A DNA stretch of 64,000 bases from UBA11346 sp038318565 (GTDB taxonomy: Bacteria; Planctomycetota; UBA11346): the NCBI GenBank assembly GCA_038318565.1, contig JBBQCI010000006.1:1-64000 (forward strand), read 5' to 3'. Below are positions 1-7,845 of this stretch, one piece after another; within the stretch, counting starts at the first letter, position 1, and the number at the start of each line of letters is the position of its first letter. The translations under genes were made by a program, and so were the position numbers. Below the pieces are notes generated by a model, which saw only the letters and a list, made by a program, of their open reading frames with translations, made no database searches and had not been told where the DNA came from.

Positions 1-256
1 CAACCACAGGATGCGCAATCTCCTAACGGGGTCATGCCCCTAGCCGTGATGTGCGCTCTCCGTCAGCGAGTACCACCGTGGAGGGTTCCAGTCAGGATGC
101 ATCCAGGACTGGTCCGCGGTGATGGATTTGCTCATACCAGCCTGTCGGAGACAGGCGACTAGGGGGTCAAAGGGGGCTTGCCCCCCTTGCGCAAACAGCC
201 TGTTTTGGCGGATTCCGCAAACTCGCGACCGAAGGGAGGCGGAATCCACGAAAACC
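1..256. other. Non-coding edge segment with hairpins
   Basis: I see no convincing gene in this edge segment. It holds several short inverted repeats: CGGGG/CCCCT flanking TCATG near 29-42, CCTGTC/GACAGG near 141-155, a GGGGGCTTGCCCCC motif near 173-187, and GCGGATTCCGC-type half sites near 209-245. A 31-codon minus-strand frame (about 40-135) starts with ATG but has no clear ribosome binding site. The G/C-rich hairpin style resembles the gap at 62716-62930, which suggests a dispersed intergenic repeat class. Confidence 0.35.
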
Positions 257-289
257 AGGAGCCTGGCGGAGCAACTCCGACAGGCTCCT
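257..289 (-). terminator. Rho-independent terminator of coaD
   Basis: AGGAGCCTG plus CGGAG pairs across a CAA loop with CTCCG plus CAGGCTCCT. There is a single G/A mismatch in a 15-position stem. It starts one base beyond the coaD stop codon. On the minus strand it is followed by GGTTTTCG, a short T tract. Confidence 0.7.
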
Positions 290-290
290 C

Positions 291-761
291 CTAGGACGGA
301 ATCCAGCGGCGGATCGCGTCCAGGACGCGGGCTGGTATAATCGCTTCGCTGGCCAGTCCGGCGGCGATGACTTGGCGGATCACCCGCGAGCTGATGTGCG
401 ATAGTGACGGATCGCACAGCAGAAACAGCGTTTCGAAGCCGTGGCCGCGGTGAACGGCAGCCATCGGCGCCTCAGCTTCCAGATCGCTGGCGCTACGCAG
501 GCCGCGGACCAGCGCGTCGACGCCGTTGGCTTTGGCCCAATGGACCGTCGCTCCGCTGTACTCCACCACGTCGACGTTCGCCAGATCAGCGCATTCGGCG
601 CGCAGAATCTCGCAACGGGCCTGGGCGGGCAGATACGGTTTCTTCTCCGGGTTGACCGCCACGCCGACCACCAGGTGTTCGCACACCCGCGCGGCCCGGC
701 GGATCACATCCAGATGACCGAGGTGCGGCGGATCGAACGAGCCCGGATACAGCGCCTTCAC
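291..761 (-). CDS. coaD: Phosphopantetheine adenylyltransferase
   Basis: CoaD catalyses the fourth step of coenzyme A synthesis in the cytoplasm: ATP + 4'-phosphopantetheine to dephospho-CoA. The 156-residue product matches the family length. It shows the nucleotide-binding N-terminus GSFDPPHLGH (residues 7-16, with the HxGH motif), the VRGLRSASD segment, and the C-terminal SHISSRVIR stretch that replaces the usual ISSTxVR. The start is GTG at 761, overlapping the TGA stop of the upstream gene (GTGA), so the two are probably translationally coupled. A strong hairpin follows the stop codon. Confidence 0.95.
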   Translation of the reverse strand: MKALYPGSFDPPHLGHLDVIRRAARVCEHLVVGVAVNPEKKPYLPAQARCEILRAECADLANVDVVEYSGATVHWAKANGVDALVRGLRSASDLEAEAPMAAVHRGHGFETLFLLCDPSLSHISSRVIRQVIAAGLASEAIIPARVLDAIRRWIPS

Positions 762-1399
762 TCGATGTCGTCCTCGATCCGGGCAATCACCTGGGCGTCG
801 ATAACTTCCTCGCCCGTGCCATTGCGATGGACCACGCGCACCGACACCAGATTGCCGTCGCCATCAAGACGCTTCGAGCGCACATAGGCGGTCAGGGTAC
901 GGCCGCTCTTGTAGACAATGCGGTCGATCTTGCCGAGATCATCGGTCGGAATGCGCACGGCTTCAGTTGCCGCAGCGGGCTTGTCGGCCTCGGCCTGGAC
1001 CACCGGGGCCGCTGCGGCCGGTTTGGCTGGCTCCAGTTTCTTGCGAATCTCCATGTCGCGGGCCCGGGCCTGCAGCCAAGTCTGCCACGCGGCCTGCGTG
1101 TCGCCCCCAGGATAGCCCGGGTAGGCGCTGGCCGTACGCCGGGACTCAGGCGGTGTCAGTCCGGTCCGCGCCCGCAGGGCCTTAATGATAGGGTCGCCAG
1201 CCTGACGGTCACCCAGGGCACCGACCAGCAGGGGCAGGATCTTGTCATCACCTCCGGCTTCCTTGGAAACCAGTCCTTCGATGGCCGTCCGTTTGGCGAT
1301 GAAGTCGTCGCCTGTCATCGCCTTGGTGAACGTGGCCACCGCGGCCGAGTCCTCGGCTGACATCAGAGCGGCACAGAGCAGGAGAATGGCAAAGCGCAT
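758..1399 (-). CDS. Secreted protein of unknown function
   Basis: I do not recognise this 213-residue protein. The start was placed at the ATG at 1399 because it opens with a clean signal peptide (MRFAILLLCAALMSAEDS). The frame stays open upstream but has no signal there and overlaps the neighbour. The mature part has a helical N-terminal half, an Ala/Pro/Lys-rich linker near residues 120-145, and a C-terminal basic region resembling an SH3-like fold (IVYKSGRTLTAYVRSKRLDG), as in other planctomycete exported proteins. It lies between the DJ-1 gene and coaD, on the same strand, and overlaps coaD by 4 bp. The periplasmic location is inferred. Confidence 0.75.
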   Translation of the reverse strand: MRFAILLLCAALMSAEDSAAVATFTKAMTGDDFIAKRTAIEGLVSKEAGGDDKILPLLVGALGDRQAGDPIIKALRARTGLTPPESRRTASAYPGYPGGDTQAAWQTWLQARARDMEIRKKLEPAKPAAAAPVVQAEADKPAAATEAVRIPTDDLGKIDRIVYKSGRTLTAYVRSKRLDGDGNLVSVRVVHRNGTGEEVIDAQVIARIEDDIE

Positions 1400-1410
1400 G
1401 GGAGGTTCCT

Positions 1411-1992
1411 TCAGGACGAGGCGAAGACGGCCACGGCGTCGGGTATGATCATGTCGCGCGCAACTCTGACTGCCACTGCCGGTCCGGCCAGCCGACGGGC
1501 GAGGACCAGAGCCAGGGCCATCGCTGTCCCGGCGGCCTGGGCGGTCACTAGGTTGCCGTCTTCGACGACCGGGCGATCGATCCAGGCTGCTGCCGCCGGC
1601 TCGACGACGGTCCGGGATCCGGGATGGCAGGTGATCTGCCTGCCTGCGCATAACAGGCGAGGCACCAAAGCGATGGGAGCTGCGCACATGGCAGCGAGCA
1701 GGCGCCCCGAGCGCAGCTGGCTCTCGGCCAAGCGCTGGGTTCGTGGATCATCACGGTGGTGCTCGGCCGAAGCGGTCCCACCGGGCAGGTAAACGGCGTC
1801 GAATTCCCGCTGAAGCACCAAGTCGAGCATGGTGTGGGCCGCCAGCGGGATGCCGCGGCTGCCCCGTACCATCGGGGTCTCGCCGGCACTGGCGGCGGTC
1901 ACCAGGACGCCAGCTCTGGCCAGGACGTCGCAGATGGTGATGTATTCGATCTCTTCCGCCCCCGGGGCGAGCACAACCAGGCAGCTGGGCAC
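1411..1992 (-). CDS. DJ-1/PfpI (YajL-like) family protein
   Basis: This is a 193-residue member of the DJ-1/ThiJ/PfpI superfamily of class I glutamine amidotransferase-like folds. Members act as glyoxalases, deglycases or redox-protective chaperones. The N-terminal VVLAPGAEEIEYI carries the conserved Glu, and the nucleophile elbow AAMCAAP (Cys about residue 104) is intact, followed by the usual CHPG segment. The start is GTG at 1992, chosen because AAGGAGG (positions 1997-2003) lies four bases upstream. It heads a three-gene minus-strand group with the secreted protein and coaD. The exact substrate cannot be read from sequence. Confidence 0.88.
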   Translation of the reverse strand: MPSCLVVLAPGAEEIEYITICDVLARAGVLVTAASAGETPMVRGSRGIPLAAHTMLDLVLQREFDAVYLPGGTASAEHHRDDPRTQRLAESQLRSGRLLAAMCAAPIALVPRLLCAGRQITCHPGSRTVVEPAAAAWIDRPVVEDGNLVTAQAAGTAMALALVLARRLAGPAVAVRVARDMIIPDAVAVFASS

Positions 1993-2035
1993 GAGACCTC
2001 CTTGCGGTTACGGGGTTAGCCTGAGCATTCATCAC

Positions 2036-2677
2036 ATGCTCCAGGTGCAAGTTCTGCTGCTGCTGGCCATCTCGCTATCCGCTGCCGATCCGCTGACCGG
2101 CGAACCAGGGCTTGCCGAGCTCGCTGCTGCACGTTCGGCCGTCGTGCTGGTTGCTGGCGAAGGCGTGCGCACGGTCCAGCGCCTGGACGAGCCGGACCAG
2201 CCGGCCGAACCGAAGCGCGTGCGTTTTGCGGTGGCTGCTGATGGGCGCTATGACATCACCATCACTGATCCGGCCGATCCCGACGGTCCTCGCTCACGCT
2301 TTCTCAACGATGGCGTATCGGCCTGGTCGATCGAATTGGCTGATGCCGCCGATCAGGCGAAGCCACGTCGGCAGGCTGCGATCGGCGATCTGATGGCCCG
2401 GTTACTGGCTTGCCTGCGCTTGGATCTCGCTGCGCTACGCAAGGACTACACCATCGAACTGGTGCCGGCTGCTGCAGGCGGTCTGCGTGAGCTCCGTCTC
2501 CGCCCGACCGATCCGGCCGTGCTGCGTGAGATCGATGCGATTGTGGTCCAGCTGGATGCGGCAGGCCGGCCGACGCTGGTCGTCCTCGACGATAGTTCGC
2601 ATAGCCGTCAGCGCCTGGTGGTCACGACATTCACGGACAATCCGCCAGCTGACCCGATGTGGTTCCGTACTCCCTGA
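2036..2677 (+). CDS. LolA-like secreted protein
   Basis: The 213-residue product starts with a signal peptide (MLQVQVLLLLAISLSAADP). It is probably periplasmic. The body resembles the LolA/LolB half-barrel family that carries lipoproteins: a ligand-facing strand (YDITITDPADPDGPRSRFLNDG), then RLRPTDPAVLREIDAIVVQLD, and a C-terminal VVTTFTDNPPADPMWF, the typical last strand with Phe near the end. The ATG at 2036 was chosen for the signal sequence; the frame is open further upstream. It diverges from the DJ-1 gene across only 43 bp, which must hold both promoters. Family-level call only. Confidence 0.65.
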   Translation: MLQVQVLLLLAISLSAADPLTGEPGLAELAAARSAVVLVAGEGVRTVQRLDEPDQPAEPKRVRFAVAADGRYDITITDPADPDGPRSRFLNDGVSAWSIELADAADQAKPRRQAAIGDLMARLLACLRLDLAALRKDYTIELVPAAAGGLRELRLRPTDPAVLREIDAIVVQLDAAGRPTLVVLDDSSHSRQRLVVTTFTDNPPADPMWFRTP

Positions 2678-2682
2678 TTTCC

Positions 2683-2700
2683 ATACGGCTAAGTCCGTAT
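2683..2700. promoter_or_regulatory. Perfect 6-bp inverted repeat
   Basis: ATACGG and CCGTAT flank the 6-base loop CTAAGT. It sits five bases past the LolA-like stop and 70 bp before the BFD-like gene. It could be a weak hairpin or an operator; there is no T tract. Confidence 0.35.
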
Positions 2701-2770
2701 ATCCGAAACTGAGCATAAGGTTGCTGGTTTCCGTGATGGATGAGACCGCCCACGGATAGTCTTCAAGCCT

Positions 2771-2989
2771 GTGCGTGCGACCATCTTTCACTGCTATTGC
2801 ATAGGCGTCACCCAGAAGCGCGTGCTGCGGGCGATGGCTGAGACCGGAGCCAGGCAGTTTGACGATGTGCGTCGAGCCAGCGGAGCTTGCACTGGCTGTC
2901 AGTCCTGCCGCTGCGAGCTCGAACAGTTACTGAATGCCGTGGCGAATGGATCAGTCCTGCTGCCCCAGTCGCAGACGACGACAGTCTAA
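2771..2989 (+). CDS. BFD-like [2Fe-2S]-binding protein
   Basis: This 72-residue protein is built like bacterioferritin-associated ferredoxin. It has CYC near residues 8-10, the VTQKRVLRAM helix, FDDVRRASGAC, and the CTGCQSC cysteine pattern that completes a [2Fe-2S] site. BFD proteins reduce and release iron stored in bacterioferritin; BFD-like domains also occur in NirB and NifU. No bacterioferritin gene is in the window, so the partner is unknown. The start is GTG at 2771. It ends immediately against the convergent cytochrome gene (2989/2990). Confidence 0.75.
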   Translation: MRATIFHCYCIGVTQKRVLRAMAETGARQFDDVRRASGACTGCQSCRCELEQLLNAVANGSVLLPQSQTTTV

Positions 2990-3355
2990 TCAGGGTTTCT
3001 TGACTGTTGGCACCTTGGCGCCGGCGGTGATCCAGTCTTTCAGCCAGCCAATCTGTTCAGCGGTCAGCAGCTCACCCTTGGGTGGCATACACGAGTCATC
3101 GCCGCGCTTCATTGAGCAGAGTTTGATCATTGGGCTTTCCGCCGGCTTGCCCGGCACGACCGCAGCTCCCATTTCGTCGCCACCTTTGAGGATGGCTTCC
3201 AGGGAATCGAGGCGCAGCCCGTGCTTCTGTTTCAGAGCTCCGTGGCATTCGTAGCAGCGCTGCTGCAGCAGCGGCTGAACCTTGTCGGTGTAAAGGTCTT
3301 CCGCAGCGCACAGTCCACCGCAGACAAGGAGAAGAGGGGCGAGAGTGCGGATCAT
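2990..3355 (-). CDS. Planctomycete cytochrome c-like domain protein
   Basis: The 121-residue exported protein starts with a signal peptide (MIRTLAPLLLVCGGLCAAED) and carries one haem c motif CYECH (near residue 35). PGKPAESPMIK and a distal MPPKGELLTAEQ supply the probable axial Met. This is the PSCyt1-type (PF07635) module, which in most planctomycetes is fused to DUF1549/DUF1553. Here it is a stand-alone gene whose start overlaps the DUF1501 stop by 4 bp (3352-3355). The role of these haem proteins is not established; a periplasmic redox role is inferred. Confidence 0.85.
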   Translation of the reverse strand: MIRTLAPLLLVCGGLCAAEDLYTDKVQPLLQQRCYECHGALKQKHGLRLDSLEAILKGGDEMGAAVVPGKPAESPMIKLCSMKRGDDSCMPPKGELLTAEQIGWLKDWITAGAKVPTVKKP

Positions 3356-4614
3356 GCGAAAAGACTCACCAGCGGTTTGCCTTTGTCAGCCATGGTGAAC
3401 GGCCTGCCGTCAGGGGCGTGTAGCATGCGGGTCCGGTCGCAGCCAAGCCCGTAGGCCAGAGTGGCGTTGAAGTCTGGCACCTGGACGGTGTCGCGGGCTG
3501 GCGCTTGGCCATCTTCATCACTGGCCCCGTAGACTTGGCCGCCGCGGATACCGCCCCCGGCAAGCAGGGCGCTGAAGCATTTGGGGTGATGGTCGCGGCC
3601 ATCACGTACGTTCATCTTGGGACTGCGGCCGAATTCACTGACCACCGCGACCATGGTGGTGGCGAGCAAACCACGCGAGGCGAGGTCGCTGAGCAGGGCG
3701 GGTAGGCCGCGATCAAGAATATTGCAGCGGTCTTCGATGCGGGTGGCGCTGTCATCATGGGTGTCCCAGCCACCGAGGGTGACCTCGACGGTGCGGACTC
3801 CTCGCTCGACCAGCCGGCGCGCGAGCAGACAGCCATGCCCGAAGGCGTCATCTCCATAGCTGTCGCGCACCGCTTCAGACTCCTGGGACAGATCGAAGGC
3901 CGCGAGATCCTGCGAGGCCATCAGCTTCACCGCCTCGGCATAGAGTTCGTGGTAGGCGCGCACCGCTTCGGCATCTGGTGCAGTACCGTGTGCGTCCAGA
4001 TCGCCGAGCAGAGCCATGCGGTGATCCTGCCGGGCTCCATCGATGCCCTTTGCCGGCTTGGCGTATTGCAGGCCTTTTGCCGGGTCGCCGATAGGAAGCG
4101 GTCCGCAGGCCGCCGGCAGGAATCCGGCGCCGGGGTGGCGGCTATCGCTGCCGATGGCGATGAAAGGCGGTAAGGTCGGGTTCATACGCGGCAGCAACTG
4201 GGCTGCCCACGCCCCTACCGCAGGGTGCCGGGCGGTTCCGCGCATGGTGTAGCTGGTGCGCATGTAATAGACGCCCTGTTCGTGGGCGCCCTGAGTCGAG
4301 GTCAGCGAACGGATCAGCGCGCAACGGCCCATCTGCTTGGCCAGATTCGGCAGATGCTGACCGAGCATCACCCCGTCGACCGAGGTTGGTATGGCGCCAA
4401 TTGGCCCCTGCACCTCGCGACCCGGTTTGGGATCGAACGTGTCGAGGTGGCTCATGCCGCCAGCCATGAACAGCAGGATGAGCGATTTCGCTGAGCCCAC
4501 TGGGGCTGCCGTCACGGCTGGCGGATCGGCAGACCACAACCCAGGCGGCAGCAGGGAGACGCCGAGTAGACCGGCGGCACGCAGCAGGATGGCACGGCGA
4601 GTGGGATCGTTCAT
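3352..4614 (-). CDS. DUF1501 (sulfatase-like fold) Tat-exported protein
   Basis: The 420-residue product belongs to DUF1501 (PF07394), a family with an alkaline phosphatase/sulfatase-like fold that is greatly expanded in Planctomycetota. The N-terminus has a twin-arginine signal (TRRAILLRAAGLLGVSLLPPG). Family hallmarks are LFMAGGMSHLDTFDPKP (residues 48-64), VYYMRTSYTMRGTARHP, the metal-site-like VTLGGWDTHDD, and VVSEFGRSPKMN with GRDHHP. It is the middle gene of a three-gene minus-strand operon with the PSD1-type gene upstream and the cytochrome gene downstream. No enzymatic activity has been assigned to the family. Confidence 0.93.
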   Translation of the reverse strand: MNDPTRRAILLRAAGLLGVSLLPPGLWSADPPAVTAAPVGSAKSLILLFMAGGMSHLDTFDPKPGREVQGPIGAIPTSVDGVMLGQHLPNLAKQMGRCALIRSLTSTQGAHEQGVYYMRTSYTMRGTARHPAVGAWAAQLLPRMNPTLPPFIAIGSDSRHPGAGFLPAACGPLPIGDPAKGLQYAKPAKGIDGARQDHRMALLGDLDAHGTAPDAEAVRAYHELYAEAVKLMASQDLAAFDLSQESEAVRDSYGDDAFGHGCLLARRLVERGVRTVEVTLGGWDTHDDSATRIEDRCNILDRGLPALLSDLASRGLLATTMVAVVSEFGRSPKMNVRDGRDHHPKCFSALLAGGGIRGGQVYGASDEDGQAPARDTVQVPDFNATLAYGLGCDRTRMLHAPDGRPFTMADKGKPLVSLFA

Positions 4615-4634
4615 GAGCGTTTCCGGTTTCAGGC

Positions 4635-6404
4635 TCAGCGGACCAAGCGGAATTCACTGCTGTTCAGCAGGGCCCAGGCCAGATCGGCCAGGCCGTCGCG
4701 GCCACGGGCGAGTTCGTTGCGGGCGGTGACGCGTTCGGCGTCGGTGGCTCGGCGCACCAGCACTGCTTGCCACAGGTGAGTGATGCGTGCCTCGGGATCG
4801 TTCAGGGCATTCAGGTCATGCATCAATCTGCTGCGCAGCGATAGCACCTCGCCATCGACCACACCGTTCATCAGCAGGAGGGCCTGACTGGTGTTAGGCT
4901 GGAGGCTGGCATTGTCGATCAGTTCGCGATCGCTTTGCCCGAGGATGCGCAACGGATGGCCAGGAGGTGCCGGCTGCGGCAGCTGACTGGCGCGCAGCAA
5001 GGCATCTTTGCCGGCCTTCGGCCTGCTCGGCCGCATCATCTGGGCGACGGCGGCTAGTTCCGGATCATCCTTGGCTGCCTTCTGTCCGCCTTTCCGCATG
5101 GCGATCAGGCGCTGGGCGGCGGCAACGATGCCGTCGGCACCACCTTTGAGGATGCCATCGCGCACCTTGGTGAGCATGGCGATATCGATCAACTGGCGGG
5201 CATCGGGTTCGTCGGTGGCCAAGGTGACCAGGCTGTCCCACCAGGCGGTGGCCGGTATGCGTGCCACCGGACGTCCGGGAGCGACGCCACCCTTCTCGGG
5301 CAGGGCGCCACTCCAGCTGGCTCGGCCATAGTGCCGGGTCAACGCGAGGGTGCGATGGATGCGCTGGAGATCGAATCCGTTGTCGATCACCAAGCGGGCG
5401 AGGCGGGCCTGCAAGGGCGGCACCGCTGCGTCGGGTTCGCCACGCAGGTCGTCGACCGGTTCAACCAAGCCGAGGCCGAACATGCGCTTCCAGATCCGAT
5501 TGCCGATCGCGAGGGCGAAACGAGGGTTTTCTTGGCTGGTCATCCAGGCGGCAAGACGCAGGCGTGGATCGCCGGCTGCGGCTGGCGCAGCTGGATGGAA
5601 CAGCGCCTGGGCCGAGACGTGCTCGCCCGGTTTGTGCTCCTCGTATTGCCAGTCTTTTGGGATCTCCAGCCAGTCCTTGCGTGCCGGCTGGACGCGCGCG
5701 CCAACGAAGGTAGCGATCGCGCGCGATGTGTTGCGCAGCTCGGGCGGGGCGTCTTTGAGCTGCTGCTTGAGGCCATTGTTCTTGCCGCCATAGGCGTCGG
5801 TCCGGGCATCGGCACTAAAACTGGCGAACTGCAGGAACTCCAGCCGGGTCCAGCGGTCGTAGGGGTGGTCGTGGCACTGGGCGCAGCCAATGCGGGTGCC
5901 GAGGAAGGTCTGGGCGGTCAGCGCCGCATGGTCGAGCGGCATGCCCGCGTCGCGCATGACGAAGCCGGTGGCTCCACCATCAGCCGCATAGACCGGCCCG
6001 CTGGCGGTGAGCATTTCCCGGGTCATCACGTCCCACGGCCGGTTGGTGATGACGGCTGCATCCAGCCAGGCGATCCACAGCGCACCTGGGTTGCGATCCT
6101 GCAGTCGGCTCTGCACTCGCAAAAGATCAGCGAGCCACTCGAACGTGGCATGCTGCCAGGCCGGCGAGCCGACCAGCCGACGTGGCAGGTCGGTCAGGTC
6201 ACGGGATTCGGCCACGGTCGGCAAGCGGCCGGCGAGATCGAGCCAGGTCCGGCGTTGTAGGGTGGCAGCATCGGCCTGGGGCTGCGGTGCCAGCTTGTCA
6301 GTGGCCAACTGGGCCTCGATCAGGGTATCCAGCTCGGCTGCGTCTCGTACGGGATCGGCAGCGTTGGCAGCCAGGAAGAGGAGACAGAGCAGGGCGGCTC
6401 GCAT
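4635..6404 (-). CDS. DUF1549/DUF1553 (PSD1) domain protein
   Basis: This exported planctomycete protein of about 589 residues has an N-terminal DUF1549 half and a C-terminal DUF1553 half. Its features are the signal peptide MRAALLCLLFLAANAAD, the WLDLAGRLPT motif, the haem-like CAQCHDHPYDRW within DUF1549, NRIWKRMFGLGLVEPVDDLR opening DUF1553, and LLMNGVVDGEVLSLRSRL. The ATG at 6404 was chosen because the signal peptide begins there. A GTG at 6431 in frame would add nine residues, and neither has a strong ribosome binding site. It is the first gene of the operon with DUF1501 and the small cytochrome. Function unknown. Confidence 0.9.
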   Translation of the reverse strand: MRAALLCLLFLAANAADPVRDAAELDTLIEAQLATDKLAPQPQADAATLQRRTWLDLAGRLPTVAESRDLTDLPRRLVGSPAWQHATFEWLADLLRVQSRLQDRNPGALWIAWLDAAVITNRPWDVMTREMLTASGPVYAADGGATGFVMRDAGMPLDHAALTAQTFLGTRIGCAQCHDHPYDRWTRLEFLQFASFSADARTDAYGGKNNGLKQQLKDAPPELRNTSRAIATFVGARVQPARKDWLEIPKDWQYEEHKPGEHVSAQALFHPAAPAAAGDPRLRLAAWMTSQENPRFALAIGNRIWKRMFGLGLVEPVDDLRGEPDAAVPPLQARLARLVIDNGFDLQRIHRTLALTRHYGRASWSGALPEKGGVAPGRPVARIPATAWWDSLVTLATDEPDARQLIDIAMLTKVRDGILKGGADGIVAAAQRLIAMRKGGQKAAKDDPELAAVAQMMRPSRPKAGKDALLRASQLPQPAPPGHPLRILGQSDRELIDNASLQPNTSQALLLMNGVVDGEVLSLRSRLMHDLNALNDPEARITHLWQAVLVRRATDAERVTARNELARGRDGLADLAWALLNSSEFRLVR

Positions 6405-6499
6405 GGCATTGGTTGTACATCGTTTAACCACCGAACGTTGCGGGAAATCCCGGCATCATCGCCTGACTGCTTGTCGGATTTCCAGACTTGGCTTAGGAT

Positions 6500-7324
6500 G
6501 TGCGTAGCTCAGCCATGGATGTCCACACCCTCGACGTGATGCATCTGACCTGCGTGCGCGGAGGCGGCTGCTGCCATGCCCAGCACATCCCGGTCACTCC
6601 CTGGGAGATCGCCGTACTGGCACGCTCGTTGGGCACCTCAGCCAGCGTCGCTCGTGATCGTTGCACGGTCGACGGAGGGACCCGCCTGCGTTCCGACGGC
6701 GCCAGCGACGCGCATGGCAGGCCGGGCTGTTCGCTGCTTGGCCCCCAGGGCTGCACGGTTCATCCATCACGTCCCTTGGCGTGCCGGTTGTTTCCTCTCG
6801 GGCGCAGCCTGGTCGAGGGGCGGGCCACCTATCACATGTCCACGGCCCATCGCTGCGCCGCTCTCTGCCCGACAATTTCGCTGCAACCGCGTCGCCGGGT
6901 TGGCGAGTGGCTGCAGGAGCAGGACGTGGCTCGTGGCGAAGTAGCCCATGATGCCTACGGCAGACTGGTCTGCGGGCTGCTGGGCCAGGCTTCGCAACTC
7001 GCTGACGGCGATCCGCTGTGTGCCGCCGAGTCCCTGGCGCGCGCCAACCTTGGGGCAGGCGAACGTGCGGCACTGCTGCCGAATCCATGGTTCGAACTGA
7101 CCACCGCACCCGAGCTGCCTGAGATGGTCGACGATCCCTCGACCTTCGTGCTCGCCCATGCTGAGCGCATCCTTGGGGCGATTGCTGCGGGATTTGCCGG
7201 CGAGCCGGTACGATCAGCAGTGGTCTTGGCGACCATCGCCATGCACCTGGGCGAGCCGCTGGGTATTTCGCCGCAGACGGCAGCACACCATCTGGTGCGC
7301 AGCGGCGCTTGGGTCGCGGCCTAG
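6500..7324 (+). CDS. YkgJ-like cysteine cluster protein
   Basis: This 274-residue protein carries the Fe/Zn-chelating cysteine cluster of the YkgJ/CxxCxxCC family. CVRGGGCCHAQHIPVTPWEIAVLA lies near residues 18-41, followed by CSLLGPQGCTVHPSRPLACRLFPLG, with the typical arrangement of cysteines around a C-x7-8-HP-x3-C-R motif. These domains bind a metal or Fe-S cluster of unknown role. The C-terminal 130 residues match nothing I know. The start is GTG at 6500, with TAGGAT just upstream; ATG at 6515 is the alternative. It diverges from the PSD1 gene. Confidence 0.8.
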   Translation: MRSSAMDVHTLDVMHLTCVRGGGCCHAQHIPVTPWEIAVLARSLGTSASVARDRCTVDGGTRLRSDGASDAHGRPGCSLLGPQGCTVHPSRPLACRLFPLGRSLVEGRATYHMSTAHRCAALCPTISLQPRRRVGEWLQEQDVARGEVAHDAYGRLVCGLLGQASQLADGDPLCAAESLARANLGAGERAALLPNPWFELTTAPELPEMVDDPSTFVLAHAERILGAIAAGFAGEPVRSAVVLATIAMHLGEPLGISPQTAAHHLVRSGAWVAA

Positions 7325-7341
7325 GCTAGGATAGTGCCCGT

Positions 7342-7743
7342 CTAGCTCTTCAATGGGCGGTTCGCTGACCAGCGGTCGCCGTCGGCAATCAGCAGCTGAC
7401 AGGCTAGGCCTTCGCGGTGGCTGGTCCAGCTGGCGAAGGCGATGCACGACTTGGCGACTGGCAGCTCGTTGAGCCAAGCGGTGGTCGCGCGCTCATTCAT
7501 GTCGGGCAAGGTGATGGCGATGCCGGCCTGGCTGGCGGTCGGCTTCTTCAGCTCAGCCTCGGTGTCCTGCCGTCTTGCCAGGATTTCGGCATGGACCTCG
7601 GCGGCGGTCATGTCGGCCAGTAGAGCCTCATCCACGCGCTGATGCTCGTCCTGAAGCAGGGCTACCACCCGCGTGCGGATAGCGGCGATGTTGGCCTTCT
7701 GGCCGTAGGCCACGAGGCGGATGGTGATGGGTTTAATGAACAC
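7342..7743 (-). CDS. Hypothetical protein
   Basis: I do not recognise this protein of about 133 residues. Codon use looks coding (G/C at third positions), and the translation is a plausible soluble alpha/beta protein: VFIKPITIRLVAYGQKANI, then a helix rich in Ala/Glu (DEALLADMTAAEVHAEILARR), then a strand-rich end. The frame is open up to 7869, but the upstream part lacks a good initiation site. GTG at 7743 is proposed only because conserved-looking sequence begins there. It converges with the YkgJ-like gene and diverges from the desaturase gene. Confidence 0.5.
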   Translation of the reverse strand: MFIKPITIRLVAYGQKANIAAIRTRVVALLQDEHQRVDEALLADMTAAEVHAEILARRQDTEAELKKPTASQAGIAITLPDMNERATTAWLNELPVAKSCIAFASWTSHREGLACQLLIADGDRWSANRPLKS

Positions 7744-7845
7744 TTCCGCATCTTGCCCGGCTAGCTCCCCTAATCCAGCATTCACATTGGTTGAAAGTCC
7801 TGGCTCCAGCGGTGGACGCCCTGGAGCGACACGGTAAGCACGTAT

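Noticed and set aside
40..417. Minus-strand frame across the coaD end
   Set aside because: It overlaps the coaD terminator and the coaD gene out of frame, and has no ribosome binding site or recognisable sequence.
5331..6260. Open plus-strand frame of 309 codons opposite the PSD1 gene
   Set aside because: It lies wholly antisense to a clearly recognised gene, and its sequence has no coherent domain; it results from high GC.
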